In this document: piece after piece, positions 1 to 6,625 of the stretch
How positions within the stretch are numbered: the first letter of the stretch is position 1
Layout: every line of letters starts with the position of its first letter
From: G965277745 sp965277745
Lineage (GTDB): Bacteria; Pseudomonadota; Gammaproteobacteria; Cardiobacteriales; Cardiobacteriaceae
Assembly (NCBI GenBank): GCA_965277745.1
Contig: OZ255837.1
Coordinates: 620,001-684,000 of the forward strand
Direction of reading: 5' to 3'
DNA length: 64,000 nucleotides
Program-made: the position numbers and the translations under genes
The notes under the pieces: model-generated
Database searches by the model: none
Seen by the model: the letters and a program-made list of their open reading frames with translations, nothing else
What the model was told of the DNA's origin: nothing

Positions 1-5
1 AGGAG

Positions 6-203
6 ATGACCATTTCCCGATCCCTTTCTACCCGACAACGCCGGCGCTCGTGCCATCCGTCTTATCGCCATGTTTCGACCGAGGCCGAACGCCGCGCGGC
101 ACAATCACGCGCGAACGCCCGCCGTCTCGCCCGCTACCGCACGCGGAAAACACTGCACGTGCTTGCCGGCGACAGGACCCATATCTCCCTGGAACTGGAC
201 TGA
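6..203 (+). CDS. small basic hypothetical protein of the integrated element
   Basis: A 65-residue product that I do not recognise. It is very basic, with about 15 arginines and clusters such as RQRRR and AERRAAQ, which would suit a nucleic-acid-binding peptide, but this is only a composition argument. The ATG overlaps a TGA in another frame (ATGA), so an upstream gene may end at base 9 and be translationally coupled to this one. The next gene begins three bases after its stop, which supports a shared transcript. It belongs to the element that ends at tRNA-Cys. It could be spurious, given its size and GC content. Confidence 0.4.
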   Translation: MTISRSLSTRQRRRSCHPSYRHVSTEAERRAAQSRANARRLARYRTRKTLHVLAGDRTHISLELD

Positions 204-206
204 GCC

Positions 207-464
207 ATGGCCATCATCACCAATATCCATGGCGACAAACCGAATCAGGCAAGCGACACAACACTGATCACCGAAGCTCGGCAAAGCGACGACGCGCTCT
301 GCCGCGAACTCGCTCGCCGTCTTGAACGCGAGATCCTCGAACGCGCCAATATCTGTATCCGGCTGTCGGAAGTCCTCGCGGACCTCACGGACAGGGGGAA
401 ATCTTTTATCGAAAAGGAAATCGAGCGCTTTGAAATCCGTATGAAAGGGAAACGAAAACCGTGA
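207..464 (+). CDS. hypothetical helical protein of the integrated element
   Basis: An 85-residue protein with no family I recognise. The second half is rich in Arg, Glu, Lys and Leu (for example LARRLEREILERANI) and probably forms a long amphipathic helix; the C-terminus is basic (KGKRKP). It starts three bases after the preceding stop codon and is followed within 13 bases by another possible short gene, as in the packed accessory operons of phage satellites. Codon use resembles the GC-rich chromosome. No function is assigned. Confidence 0.55.
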   Translation: MAIITNIHGDKPNQASDTTLITEARQSDDALCRELARRLEREILERANICIRLSEVLADLTDRGKSFIEKEIERFEIRMKGKRKP

Positions 465-477
465 ACAGCAAACAACC

Positions 478-588
478 ATGTCGAAAAGCAGCAAAGACTT
501 GACAAGCGATCATGCGATGGCGTACGGTGGATTCGCCGCCGCACAATCGGTGGTCGGGTTTGACGACTCGAATCAGTCAACGGCGTGA
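478..588 (+). CDS. possible 36-residue protein
   Basis: A short open frame begins 13 bases after the preceding gene. It starts MSKSSKDLTSDHAMAYGG and has an ordinary, non-repetitive composition. There is no clear Shine-Dalgarno sequence, and a candidate promoter (TTGACA at 499-504) lies inside it. It may be the last member of the upstream operon or a chance frame; no homologue is claimed. Confidence 0.25.
   Translation: MSKSSKDLTSDHAMAYGGFAAAQSVVGFDDSNQSTA
499..528 (+). promoter_or_regulatory. candidate promoter for the C4-like RNA / KilA-N transcript
   Basis: A perfect -35 hexamer TTGACA (499-504) is followed 18 bases later by a weak -10, TACGGT (523-528). Transcription would start near 535 and run through the structured RNA into the KilA-N gene. 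The -10 matches the consensus poorly, so the assignment is tentative. Confidence 0.3.
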
Positions 589-653
589 CCGCGCCCACGC
601 TTTCCAGCAGGCGCTTTTTTCGTCTCTGGGGAGCGTGGCAACTCTTTCGTTAT

Positions 654-728
654 GGCGGTGCGTGTGGGGAGACCTTCGGGTCTGCCGGATTCCGTTGGCT
701 CCGGTTCGTCAACCCTGCGCGCATCGCC
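654..728 (+). ncRNA. C4-like cloverleaf RNA, putative antisense regulator of the KilA-N gene
   Basis: A compact fold can be drawn by hand. A closing stem of nine pairs joins GGCGGTGCG (654-662) to CGCATCGCC (720-728). Inside it are a hairpin AGACC-TTCG-GGTCT (670-683) and a second hairpin CCGGA...TCCGG (685-704); GGG (666-668) can also pair with CCC (713-715). The second loop, TCCGTTGGC (691-699), is complementary to GCCAATGGA (771-779), the ribosome binding site of the KilA-N gene, with eight Watson-Crick pairs and one G-U. In phage P1 the C4 RNA is made from the same strand upstream of the antirepressor and blocks its translation. Family membership is inferred from fold and context. Confidence 0.55.
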
Positions 729-787
729 GCCCGATTTTGACGAGTCTTGTGGCGATATATTTCCAGCATTGCCAATGGAGACTTATC

Positions 788-1645
788 ATGTTTAATCATA
801 CCAGAGTTGCATCTGCAACAATCTCAATTCTCAACACACACATTCACGTCATTGATGGGTTATATTCACTTAACGACTTGCATAAAGCGGCAGGATTTAA
901 GGAAAAGGATAAGCCCGTTCTTTTCTTACGCAACAAGCAAACCCAAGCGCTAATCTCAGAGATTACGTCAAAAAAAATTAATGAAATCAATCAAAGTACA
1001 GATATGTACTTTGAAAAAGCAGTGATAAGCAACCGCGGTGGTTCCTATCCCGGCACCTATGCCTGCAAGGAAATTGTTGTCGCTTATGGTGCCTGGATAA
1101 ATCCCAAGATTCATCTGGCCGTTATCCGCGCGTTTCTCGACCGACAAGAGGAACCTCGACAGCCCAAACCAGCCCCACCTCAGACCCTGACACCGGCGCA
1201 GCAGCGCCACGTGCAGGAGCGGGCGGCGGCGATCGTCAATTCGGACCACGGCTTCACCACCTATCGATCGCTGTACTCGAAGATCAAAACCCGGTTCCAG
1301 GTCGGCACCTACAAGGACATCCCAAGGAGCCGCTACCCCGAATTGTGCCGCTTCCTCCACTGCCTGCCGCGTGGCGAGCTTCCAAAATCGTCGAAGAGTC
1401 CTGAACCTTCACCCGAGCAAATGTTCCACGATCTGCGCGACGGGCGCTATCTTCTCCTCGTACGTGACGGCAAGACGACGATCGAGGACGCCACCGGGAA
1501 AAACCTCGTCGACGCCAAACACGTCCACACCCTGCGCCGCAACTGCCGCATCTTGACGAGCCAGATGCGGGCGTGCTTCGGCGAGGCCGGCGAGGAAACC
1601 ATGGGCATCGCCCTCGAAGATCTGCCCACGGCGGTGGAAAGATGA
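788..1645 (+). CDS. KilA-N / ORF6C-type phage antirepressor-like protein
   Basis: 285 residues from the ATG preceded by TGGAGACTTATC. Residues about 15-120 form a KilA-N DNA-binding domain (SLNDLHKAAGF near the start, then YACKEIVVAYGAWINP and a RAFLD end). A proline-rich linker (PRQPKPAPPQ) leads to an ORF6C-like segment (about 133-195; LTPAQQRHVQ, YKDIPRSRYPELCRFL), and the last 70 residues are unassigned. Proteins of this architecture are phage or satellite antirepressors and regulators. The frame stays open upstream to 512, but that stretch holds the structured RNA, so the later start is chosen. The first 83 codons are clearly AT-rich and the remainder GC-rich, which suggests a domain swap. 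It is probably repressed by the upstream RNA. Confidence 0.8.
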   Translation: MFNHTRVASATISILNTHIHVIDGLYSLNDLHKAAGFKEKDKPVLFLRNKQTQALISEITSKKINEINQSTDMYFEKAVISNRGGSYPGTYACKEIVVAYGAWINPKIHLAVIRAFLDRQEEPRQPKPAPPQTLTPAQQRHVQERAAAIVNSDHGFTTYRSLYSKIKTRFQVGTYKDIPRSRYPELCRFLHCLPRGELPKSSKSPEPSPEQMFHDLRDGRYLLLVRDGKTTIEDATGKNLVDAKHVHTLRRNCRILTSQMRACFGEAGEETMGIALEDLPTAVER

Positions 1646-1667
1646 TCGCGGCGCGAGGATATCTGAA

Positions 1668-1805
1668 ATGACCTCACCTGGCGATATGCAAAGTAAGATT
1701 CAGTGCCTTCAACAAACGGTGCATCGCGCCCCATTTGGGCTGCACGCGGCCGCCGATGGTTTCGTATCGTCGCGCCCCCTTGACGCGCGTCCGCAGCGAC
1801 AATGA
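1668..1805 (+). CDS. possible 45-residue protein between the KilA-N and AlpA genes
   Basis: An open frame starting MTSPGDMQSKIQCLQ lies 22 bases after the KilA-N stop, with GAGGAT about nine bases upstream of the ATG. It recalls no family. The rest of this interval to the AlpA gene has no other frame; it ends in an AT-rich leader that may carry the AlpA promoter, although I see no convincing hexamer pair. It may be spurious. Confidence 0.3.
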   Translation: MTSPGDMQSKIQCLQQTVHRAPFGLHAAADGFVSSRPLDARPQRQ

Positions 1806-1880
1806 CAGGACAAAACTGTCTTCGCCCATCGGCTTTTTAAGGTTAGAAAGGTTGAAAAAAGATATTGTAAGGAGAATGAC

Positions 1881-2135
1881 ATGAAAATGTTGAAAGCCAA
1901 GCAGGTGGCCGAAAGAATCGGGTTTTCGACTTCCGAACTCTATCGCAAAATCGCCGCCGGCGCCTTTCCGAAAGGCAAGAAAATGTGTGGTTCCACTCGC
2001 TGGGCGGACTATATAGTAGACGCCTGGAACATCCTTTTCTGGGGATTGAACGAACCGCTCCCGAACATGGCGGAAGAAACCCTGCGGGAAGTAGAGGGCT
2101 GCATCGCGACAGCGAGGAGAGAATTGTCAGCGTGA
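1881..2135 (+). CDS. AlpA-family transcriptional regulator / excisionase
   Basis: An 84-residue winged-helix MerR-like protein. It begins LKAKQVAERIGFSTSELYRK, the helix-turn-helix of the AlpA family, followed by AAGAFPKGKK and STRWADYIVDAW, the usual wing and recognition region. A strong ribosome binding site (AAGGAG) lies seven bases before the ATG. AlpA proteins act as excisionases or as activators of the neighbouring integrase gene in P4-like elements. The gene converges on int, the two 3' ends overlapping by nine bases. The C-terminus is slightly longer than in the best-known members. Confidence 0.8.
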   Translation: MKMLKAKQVAERIGFSTSELYRKIAAGAFPKGKKMCGSTRWADYIVDAWNILFWGLNEPLPNMAEETLREVEGCIATARRELSA

Positions 2136-3290
2136 AGGTGAGAAAGACGCCTTGCAGCCATCCAGAAAGTCCGACCACGCCTGCATCATCCCGCGTCTTG
2201 TGTCCAGGTATTCGGCGTGGTTGTAAATCATCGCGACCGTGTTGCCGCCGGCGTGCGCCAATTGCTTTTCGATATGGGCATGATCGAAACCCAGTTCGTG
2301 GAGCAGCGTCGAGGCCGTGTGACGAAAACCATGCGGCACGATCACATCGGAGCCGATGCCGACCGCCTTCAGGGACAGATTCAAGAGGCTTTCCGAATGC
2401 GGACGTCCATAGCGCGCGCCTTTGAACAGATAGCCATCGCGACCGGCAACGGTTCGCAATTCATCCAGCATATCGAGCACTTGACGGGACAGGGGCACCC
2501 AATGCACCCGCCCCATTTTCATGCGCTCGGCGGGAATTTTCCAGAGCGCCTCGTCGAGGTCGATTTCATCCCAGGTCGCGAAGCGTAACTCCGCCGGACG
2601 AAGGAAAACATGCGGCAGCATGCGCAGTTCGATCGCGACGGGGATCGCGGCGGTGCTTCGATCGATCGACCACAGCACCTCGCCGAGGCGGGTGTGGTCG
2701 GTGACATACGGGAAATGCTTTTTCTCGCCGCTCTTCAGCAACCCCTTGAGCGCCTGGGTCGGGTCATACGCGACGTAACCGCGCAGCGCCGCGAAGCGAT
2801 ACAGTTCGGATAGCAGGCCATGGAGTTTGCGCGCGGTCTCGTTGCGGGTCTCGGCGACAAACAGCAACAGTTCGCGGATATCGCCAACCTCGATGTCGCT
2901 TATCTTGCGCCTGCCCAGACTCGGATACAGATACTTGTTGAAACGCAGTTCGATTGTGCGATAGTAACTGTGCTCGATACGAGGCTTTTTCTCCTTCAGG
3001 AACGCTTGTCCGACGAGGCGAAATGAAATCGGCGATGCGGGTGCGGAGAACGGCGTCTCGCCGCGTTCCATACGTGTCGCGGCTTGCGCCGCCGCCTGGC
3101 GTGCTTCTTGCAGCGACATGGCGGGATAGACGCCAAGTGTTTTATCCTTGCGCCTGCCGCCATGCGTGTAGCGCAACACCCACGCTTTGGATCCGCTTGG
3201 GCGTACTTCGAGCATCAGTCCGTTCGCGTCGGTCAAGCGATATCTCTTCTCTTGCGCCTTGGCCGCGCGTACTCTGGTTGCGGAAAGCAT
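2127..3290 (-). CDS. int: P4-type tyrosine integrase
   Basis: A site-specific recombinase that inserts the element at tRNA-Cys. The 387-residue protein has the N-terminal arm-binding domain of this family (LTDANGLMLEVRPSGSK..W, TLGVYPAMSLQEAR), a core-binding region (about 90-195) and a catalytic domain with the R (LRPAEL), the H-x-x-R box (PHGFRHTAST), the second His (LAHAGGN) and the Tyr nucleophile (AMIYNHAEY). The frame opens at a GTG at 3338, but the ATG at 3290 has GGGAGA ten bases upstream and matches the usual family start. It reads away from the tRNA 3' end, as in P4-like islands. Its start codon lies in a long inverted repeat. Confidence 0.92.
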   Translation of the reverse strand: MLSATRVRAAKAQEKRYRLTDANGLMLEVRPSGSKAWVLRYTHGGRRKDKTLGVYPAMSLQEARQAAAQAATRMERGETPFSAPASPISFRLVGQAFLKEKKPRIEHSYYRTIELRFNKYLYPSLGRRKISDIEVGDIRELLLFVAETRNETARKLHGLLSELYRFAALRGYVAYDPTQALKGLLKSGEKKHFPYVTDHTRLGEVLWSIDRSTAAIPVAIELRMLPHVFLRPAELRFATWDEIDLDEALWKIPAERMKMGRVHWVPLSRQVLDMLDELRTVAGRDGYLFKGARYGRPHSESLLNLSLKAVGIGSDVIVPHGFRHTASTLLHELGFDHAHIEKQLAHAGGNTVAMIYNHAEYLDTRRGMMQAWSDFLDGCKASFSPSR

Positions 3291-3341
3291 TGTGGGGCAA
3301 TCTCCCGTTTCATCACCTTGCCCAACATTATGCCCCACAAT
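3289..3341 (-). promoter_or_regulatory. inverted repeat enclosing the int start codon
   Basis: On the coding strand of int, ATTGTGGGGCA (3341-3331) is followed, after 31 bases, by its exact complement TGCCCCACAAT (3299-3289). The last two bases of the second arm are the AT of the int start codon, and the loop contains the GGGAGA ribosome binding site. As RNA, this 11-pair stem would hide the start codon; as DNA it could be an operator for an element-encoded regulator such as the AlpA protein. The role is inferred. Confidence 0.6.
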
Positions 3342-3452
3342 TCATGCGGGATACAACGGTATTCGATGGCAGCTCATGAGACATTAACAGAAGAAAATAT
3401 ATTGAAAAAACAGGGGATTCGAGAGGACAAGACAGAACATGAAAAAGAGGGA

Positions 3453-3480
3453 TGGAGGCTGGGGTCGGAATCGAACCGGC
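3453..3480. other. probable attachment site (tRNA-Cys 3' end)
   Basis: Integrases of this family use the 3' end of a tRNA gene as attB. The tRNA-Cys 3' end faces the integrase with only 160 bases between them, so the crossover core should fall in the T-arm and acceptor portion of this tRNA. I found no second copy of this sequence in the first 3.4 kb, so the opposite att site should lie beyond the left edge of the window. Confidence 0.55.
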
Positions 3481-3526
3481 GTCCGCGGATTTGCAATCCG
3501 CTGCATAACCACTTTGCTACCCAGCC
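3453..3526 (-). tRNA. tRNA-Cys(GCA)
   Basis: 74 bases including an encoded CCA. The minus strand reads GGCTGGGTAGCAAAGTGG... with anticodon loop ATTGCAAATC (anticodon GCA), T-arm GCCGGTTCGATTCCGAC and a seven-pair acceptor stem. The element's integrase lies directly downstream of its 3' end. Upstream on the same strand are a terminator and then tRNA-Gly. Confidence 0.95.
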
Positions 3527-3540
3527 CGCATGAGAACGTA

Positions 3541-3566
3541 AGAAAAAAGCCGCGAGGAAGCGGCAT
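3541..3566 (-). terminator. rho-independent terminator between tRNA-Gly and tRNA-Cys
   Basis: On the minus strand GCCGC-TTCCTC-GCGGC is followed directly by TTTTTT. It lies 11 bases after tRNA-Gly and before tRNA-Cys, so tRNA-Cys must have its own promoter in the short spacer or depend on read-through. Confidence 0.75.
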
Positions 3567-3576
3567 TTTACTAAGT

Positions 3577-3651
3577 TGGAGCGGGAAACGAGATTCGAAC
3601 TCGCGACCCCAACCTTGGCAAGGTTGTGCTCTACCACTGAGCTATTCCCGC
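3577..3651 (-). tRNA. tRNA-Gly(GCC)
   Basis: 75 bases with an encoded CCA. The minus strand begins GCGGGAATAGCTCAGTGGT, the anticodon loop is CTTGCCAAG (GCC), and the T-arm reads GCGAGTTCGAATCTCGT. It closely matches the standard bacterial tRNA-Gly(GCC), with one base fewer in the D-loop than the Escherichia coli gene. A near-consensus promoter lies just upstream. Confidence 0.96.
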
Positions 3652-3664
3652 TTGGTGAAGAGGG

Positions 3665-3692
3665 ATTATAGCGTTTTCACGATGAATTGCAA
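3665..3692 (-). promoter_or_regulatory. promoter of tRNA-Gly
   Basis: On the minus strand TTGCAA (3692-3687), a 16-base spacer and a consensus TATAAT (3670-3665) end 13 bases before the first tRNA base, which is ideal spacing for a stable-RNA promoter. Confidence 0.8.
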
Positions 3693-3959
3693 CTTTTTTT
3701 CCTATATTCTATCTTTTTGAAAAAAATGAAATTTTTCGCATCTCCAAGGTGGGGAAATGACACCGCCTCGGCATTTCGTATTTCGATCCTTTTGAAGGGA
3801 GAAGGGGTATTTTCCACTCAAGAAAGATTAGTTTTTTATTAGAAAATAGTTAATTAAAACATATTATTATAAAAAATATTCTTTGATTGTATTGACGTAC
3901 AAACAGAATATGTCATAAAAAGGTCGAAAAGATGAAATGGCCGCGAGCGGCCCAAGCCG
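3693..3959. other. AT-rich intergenic region with candidate promoter for the SulP gene
   Basis: No gene is seen here. The interval is far more AT-rich than its surroundings and includes a run of A/T near 3830-3890. Two overlapping plus-strand promoter candidates are TTGATT (3883-3888) with GAATAT (3906-3911), and TTGACG (3892-3897) with ATAAAA (3915-3920), each with 17-base spacing. The palindrome GGCCGCGAGCGGCC (3939-3952) lies eight bases before the SulP start and could form a hairpin at the translation start. Confidence 0.4.
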
Positions 3960-5729
3960 ATGAATAAGACGTTTCAAGGCCTTTTGCGAGAACTTTTTCA
4001 GCACCTGCTGAACATGTTGTTGCCAATACGTTTCTGGATTGGCGATGTCAGTGTAAAAAATCTGCAATACGATTTCTGGGCAGGACTGACCGGCGCCGTG
4101 ATGGTATTACCACAGGCGATCGCTTTTTCCTTGATCGCCGGACTGCCGCCGGAGTTCGGTCTGTACAGCGCTATCGTCGTACAATTGATCGCCGGCTTTT
4201 TCGGCTCTTCATGGCATATGGTGACCGGGCCGACCGTCGCCTTGTCAATCGTCATTCCCGGCATCGTCTTACACTACGCGCCGATCGGCAGTCCAGAGTA
4301 TATTGGATTTTCGCTTACGCTTATGCTCATCGTCGGGGGAATTCAGCTCGCCTTCGGCCTTTTCCGTCTCGGCAGCCTCGTCAACTTCATCTCGCATACC
4401 GTCATCATCGGCTTTACCGCCGGCGCCGGCTTTTTGATCATGTCAAGCTTGCTACCAAGCTATCTCGGCATCGAAATTCCGCGTGGTTTGCACTTTATCG
4501 ACAAGTGCTTGGCCATCTACGCGCATCTTGACGAAGTGCAGTGGAAAAGCGTCGTCATCGCTACCGTCACTCTGACAGTCGCGCTGATCATACGGCGCAT
4601 CGAGCGACGACTGCCTTATATGCTGATCGGTATGCTCGCCGGTACTTTCATGGCCTTTATTCTTGGCCGTTACGCTTCCGATATCGCCATGCTCGGTGAA
4701 CTGCCAACGAAGTTCCCCAAGATAACCATTCCGGCGCTTGACTTCAAAACGATCTTGGCGATGCTTCCGTCCGCGCTGGCACTCGCACTTCTCGGCCTGA
4801 TCGAGGCGGTATCCATCTCGCGCTCGATCGCGATCCGCTCGCATCAACGCATCGATGGCAATCAGGAATTTGTCGGCCAGGGACTTGCCAACATCGTCGG
4901 TAGCTGTGCTTCCTGCTATATCGGCTCCGGTTCTTTCAATCGCAGCGCAGTGAATTACGACAGCGGCGCAAAAACACCGATCGCGCTGCTTTTCACCTCC
5001 TTGATCGTCGTCGCTGTGCTGCTTTTTTCCCCATGGATCACTCGTTATCTGCCGGTTCCGGCAATGAGCGGCACGATCATGCTCGCAGGCTACAATCTCT
5101 TCGATTTCCAACACATCAAAATCATCGCGCGCACCAGTCGCAGTGAACTTACGATCATTCTCGTCACCTTTTTCTCCACCTTGTTCCTCAATCTGGCGTT
5201 CGCGATCTACGTGGGGGTCATTCTCTCGCTGATTCTTTATTTACAGAAAACCTCGCACCCGATCTTGACACCGGTGGATTTCTCAAGCGTCAAACCGATC
5301 AGCGCGAGCGACGGAAAAATCGCCAATCTCACTGTCTTGCGCCTCGATGGTTCGCTGTTCTTCGGGGCGGTCAACCACGTGCAAAGCTGTTTGGCTCTGT
5401 TCGATGGGAGCAAAGATTGGCAATACGTGGTGATCCTTGCCGAAGGGGTTAACATCATAGACATCGCCGGCGTGGAAATGCTTCTCGCTGAAAGACACAA
5501 ACTGCAAAAGCGCGGCGGTGATCTATTCATCATCGGCATGAAACCGCACGTGCGGCGCAAATTACGCCGCAGTCCTTATTGGCGCCAGTTGGGCGGACAA
5601 TACAATATGTTCGAAAGTACCTACATCGCCTTCCGCACGATCTGCAAATCGCTCGACATCAGCAATTACCGCCAGTTCATGAAGCACCTTTTTCGCGATT
5701 ACAACAAATTGGCCAGTCTCCCCACTTGA
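3960..5729 (+). CDS. SulP-family anion transporter with STAS domain
   Basis: An inner-membrane permease of the SLC26/SulP family (sulfate, bicarbonate or related anions), 589 residues. The family signature region is near residues 41-75 (LPQAIAFSLIAGLPPEFGLY), followed by the usual hydrophobic core; a cytoplasmic STAS domain occupies about 440-560 (LRLDGSLFFGAVNHV, VIDIAG-like VNIIDIAGVEMLLAE). The substrate cannot be read from sequence. The ATG at 3960 has no clear Shine-Dalgarno sequence; a start at 4014 (MLLPIRFW) is possible. It stands alone beside the tRNA/element boundary, with the small lipoprotein gene following. Confidence 0.88.
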   Translation: MNKTFQGLLRELFQHLLNMLLPIRFWIGDVSVKNLQYDFWAGLTGAVMVLPQAIAFSLIAGLPPEFGLYSAIVVQLIAGFFGSSWHMVTGPTVALSIVIPGIVLHYAPIGSPEYIGFSLTLMLIVGGIQLAFGLFRLGSLVNFISHTVIIGFTAGAGFLIMSSLLPSYLGIEIPRGLHFIDKCLAIYAHLDEVQWKSVVIATVTLTVALIIRRIERRLPYMLIGMLAGTFMAFILGRYASDIAMLGELPTKFPKITIPALDFKTILAMLPSALALALLGLIEAVSISRSIAIRSHQRIDGNQEFVGQGLANIVGSCASCYIGSGSFNRSAVNYDSGAKTPIALLFTSLIVVAVLLFSPWITRYLPVPAMSGTIMLAGYNLFDFQHIKIIARTSRSELTIILVTFFSTLFLNLAFAIYVGVILSLILYLQKTSHPILTPVDFSSVKPISASDGKIANLTVLRLDGSLFFGAVNHVQSCLALFDGSKDWQYVVILAEGVNIIDIAGVEMLLAERHKLQKRGGDLFIIGMKPHVRRKLRRSPYWRQLGGQYNMFESTYIAFRTICKSLDISNYRQFMKHLFRDYNKLASLPT

Positions 5730-5788
5730 AAGACGTACGGCATGTACCTATTATTGCCTTTTATCTACTTTTTCTCCGGAGTAATGAA

Positions 5789-6223
5789 ATGCCCGCGCGC
5801 ACGATCGTTCTTTCTTTTTGTTTTACTGCCGTCTTTGGACTTGGTGGCTGTCTTATAACCGACGAATTATTGAACAAAGACAGGGACTCTCCCATAGTAA
5901 ATGCAAAGGAAGAAATTCCCTGGGCAGGCACCTATCAGGGCATTTTTCCCTGTGCCGATTGCGAAGGCGTTGCCACCATGCTCATGCTCAATCCAGACAT
6001 GACGTACGCGCTGCGCACACGGATGCTGGGGAAAGAGAATATCGACAAAAAGAGAAACGGCACCTTCATCTGGCTGCCCGACAACAAACACATTCGCTTG
6101 CTCGGTAAAGGCCAGAAACAGGTATTCCATGTCGGCAAGGGATTTCTTGAACTCACCCAGCCGGACGGTCGCGCGATCGAGACGGATAAGAAAGAGAATT
6201 TCTATCTCGAAAAGAGCAACTGA
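5789..6223 (+). CDS. NlpE N-terminal-like lipoprotein
   Basis: A 144-residue predicted lipoprotein. The signal peptide ends in a lipobox (FGLGGC, Cys21). The mature part carries the NlpE-N signature GTYQGIFPCADCEG (47-60) with the CADC pair, followed by a beta-strand-rich domain. In Escherichia coli NlpE senses envelope and copper stress through Cpx; this protein has only the N-terminal domain, so signalling is not implied. The start is chosen because it gives the lipobox a normal signal length and has CCGGAG 12 bases upstream; the frame opens earlier, inside the SulP gene. Twelve adenines follow the stop closely. Confidence 0.8.
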   Translation: MPARTIVLSFCFTAVFGLGGCLITDELLNKDRDSPIVNAKEEIPWAGTYQGIFPCADCEGVATMLMLNPDMTYALRTRMLGKENIDKKRNGTFIWLPDNKHIRLLGKGQKQVFHVGKGFLELTQPDGRAIETDKKENFYLEKSN

Positions 6224-6625
6224 CGGCATCCCGCAAAAAAAAAAAAACGCTCTCATCCGATCCGCGCCTATCGCCCCGTCATCCTTGAAGCTAACGCGCG
6301 TCGTCACCACATTCGCTGCCCGCTTGATCCGGCAACCAAGAAACGATGGCCCTTGTTCTCTATGCCAAAACGGGACAAGGCCAAGCGCGCCTGCCGCCGC
6401 TCTCACGTCGAAATAAGCGGCGTGTCCACTGTCGTGCCAAGGGAAGTGGATGGATAAAAGCGTGCTTTCGATGGTATGCGCCTGCCCTCTCACTGCGCTC
6501 CTTCCCCAGGAAACGATGGCTTGATCTACGCGCCCCGTCTCCGACCGCAAAAGACGGGCAAAAGGTTTCCACTCGGCTATAGACGGACCTCCTCTCGCCG
6601 CGCGCGAAACCTCCACACGTCACTC
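6224..6625. other. GC-rich convergent intergenic region, no confident gene
   Basis: This lies between the ends of the NlpE-like gene and waaL. It begins with a run of 12 A (6235-6246). It contains a 15-base direct repeat, CCA(A/G)GAAACGATGGC, at 6336-6350 and 6506-6520, and two possible hairpins: GGCCCTTGT/ACAAGGCC (6348-6382) and CCCGTCT/AGACGGG (6534-6558). Open frames on both strands cross it, but none has a ribosome binding site or a recognisable product. It may be a dispersed repeat or a decayed gene. Confidence 0.4.

Noticed and set aside
512..787. N-terminal extension of the KilA-N protein by 92 residues
   Set aside because: The extension would be translated from the structured RNA and lacks a ribosome binding site. 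The ATG at 788 has one and starts the domain properly.
5867..6616. 249-residue minus-strand frame covering the NlpE-like gene and the following spacer
   Set aside because: It overlaps most of a lipoprotein gene that has a clear lipobox and signature. The spacer part has no recognised domain, so I kept it only as a possible repeat or relic.
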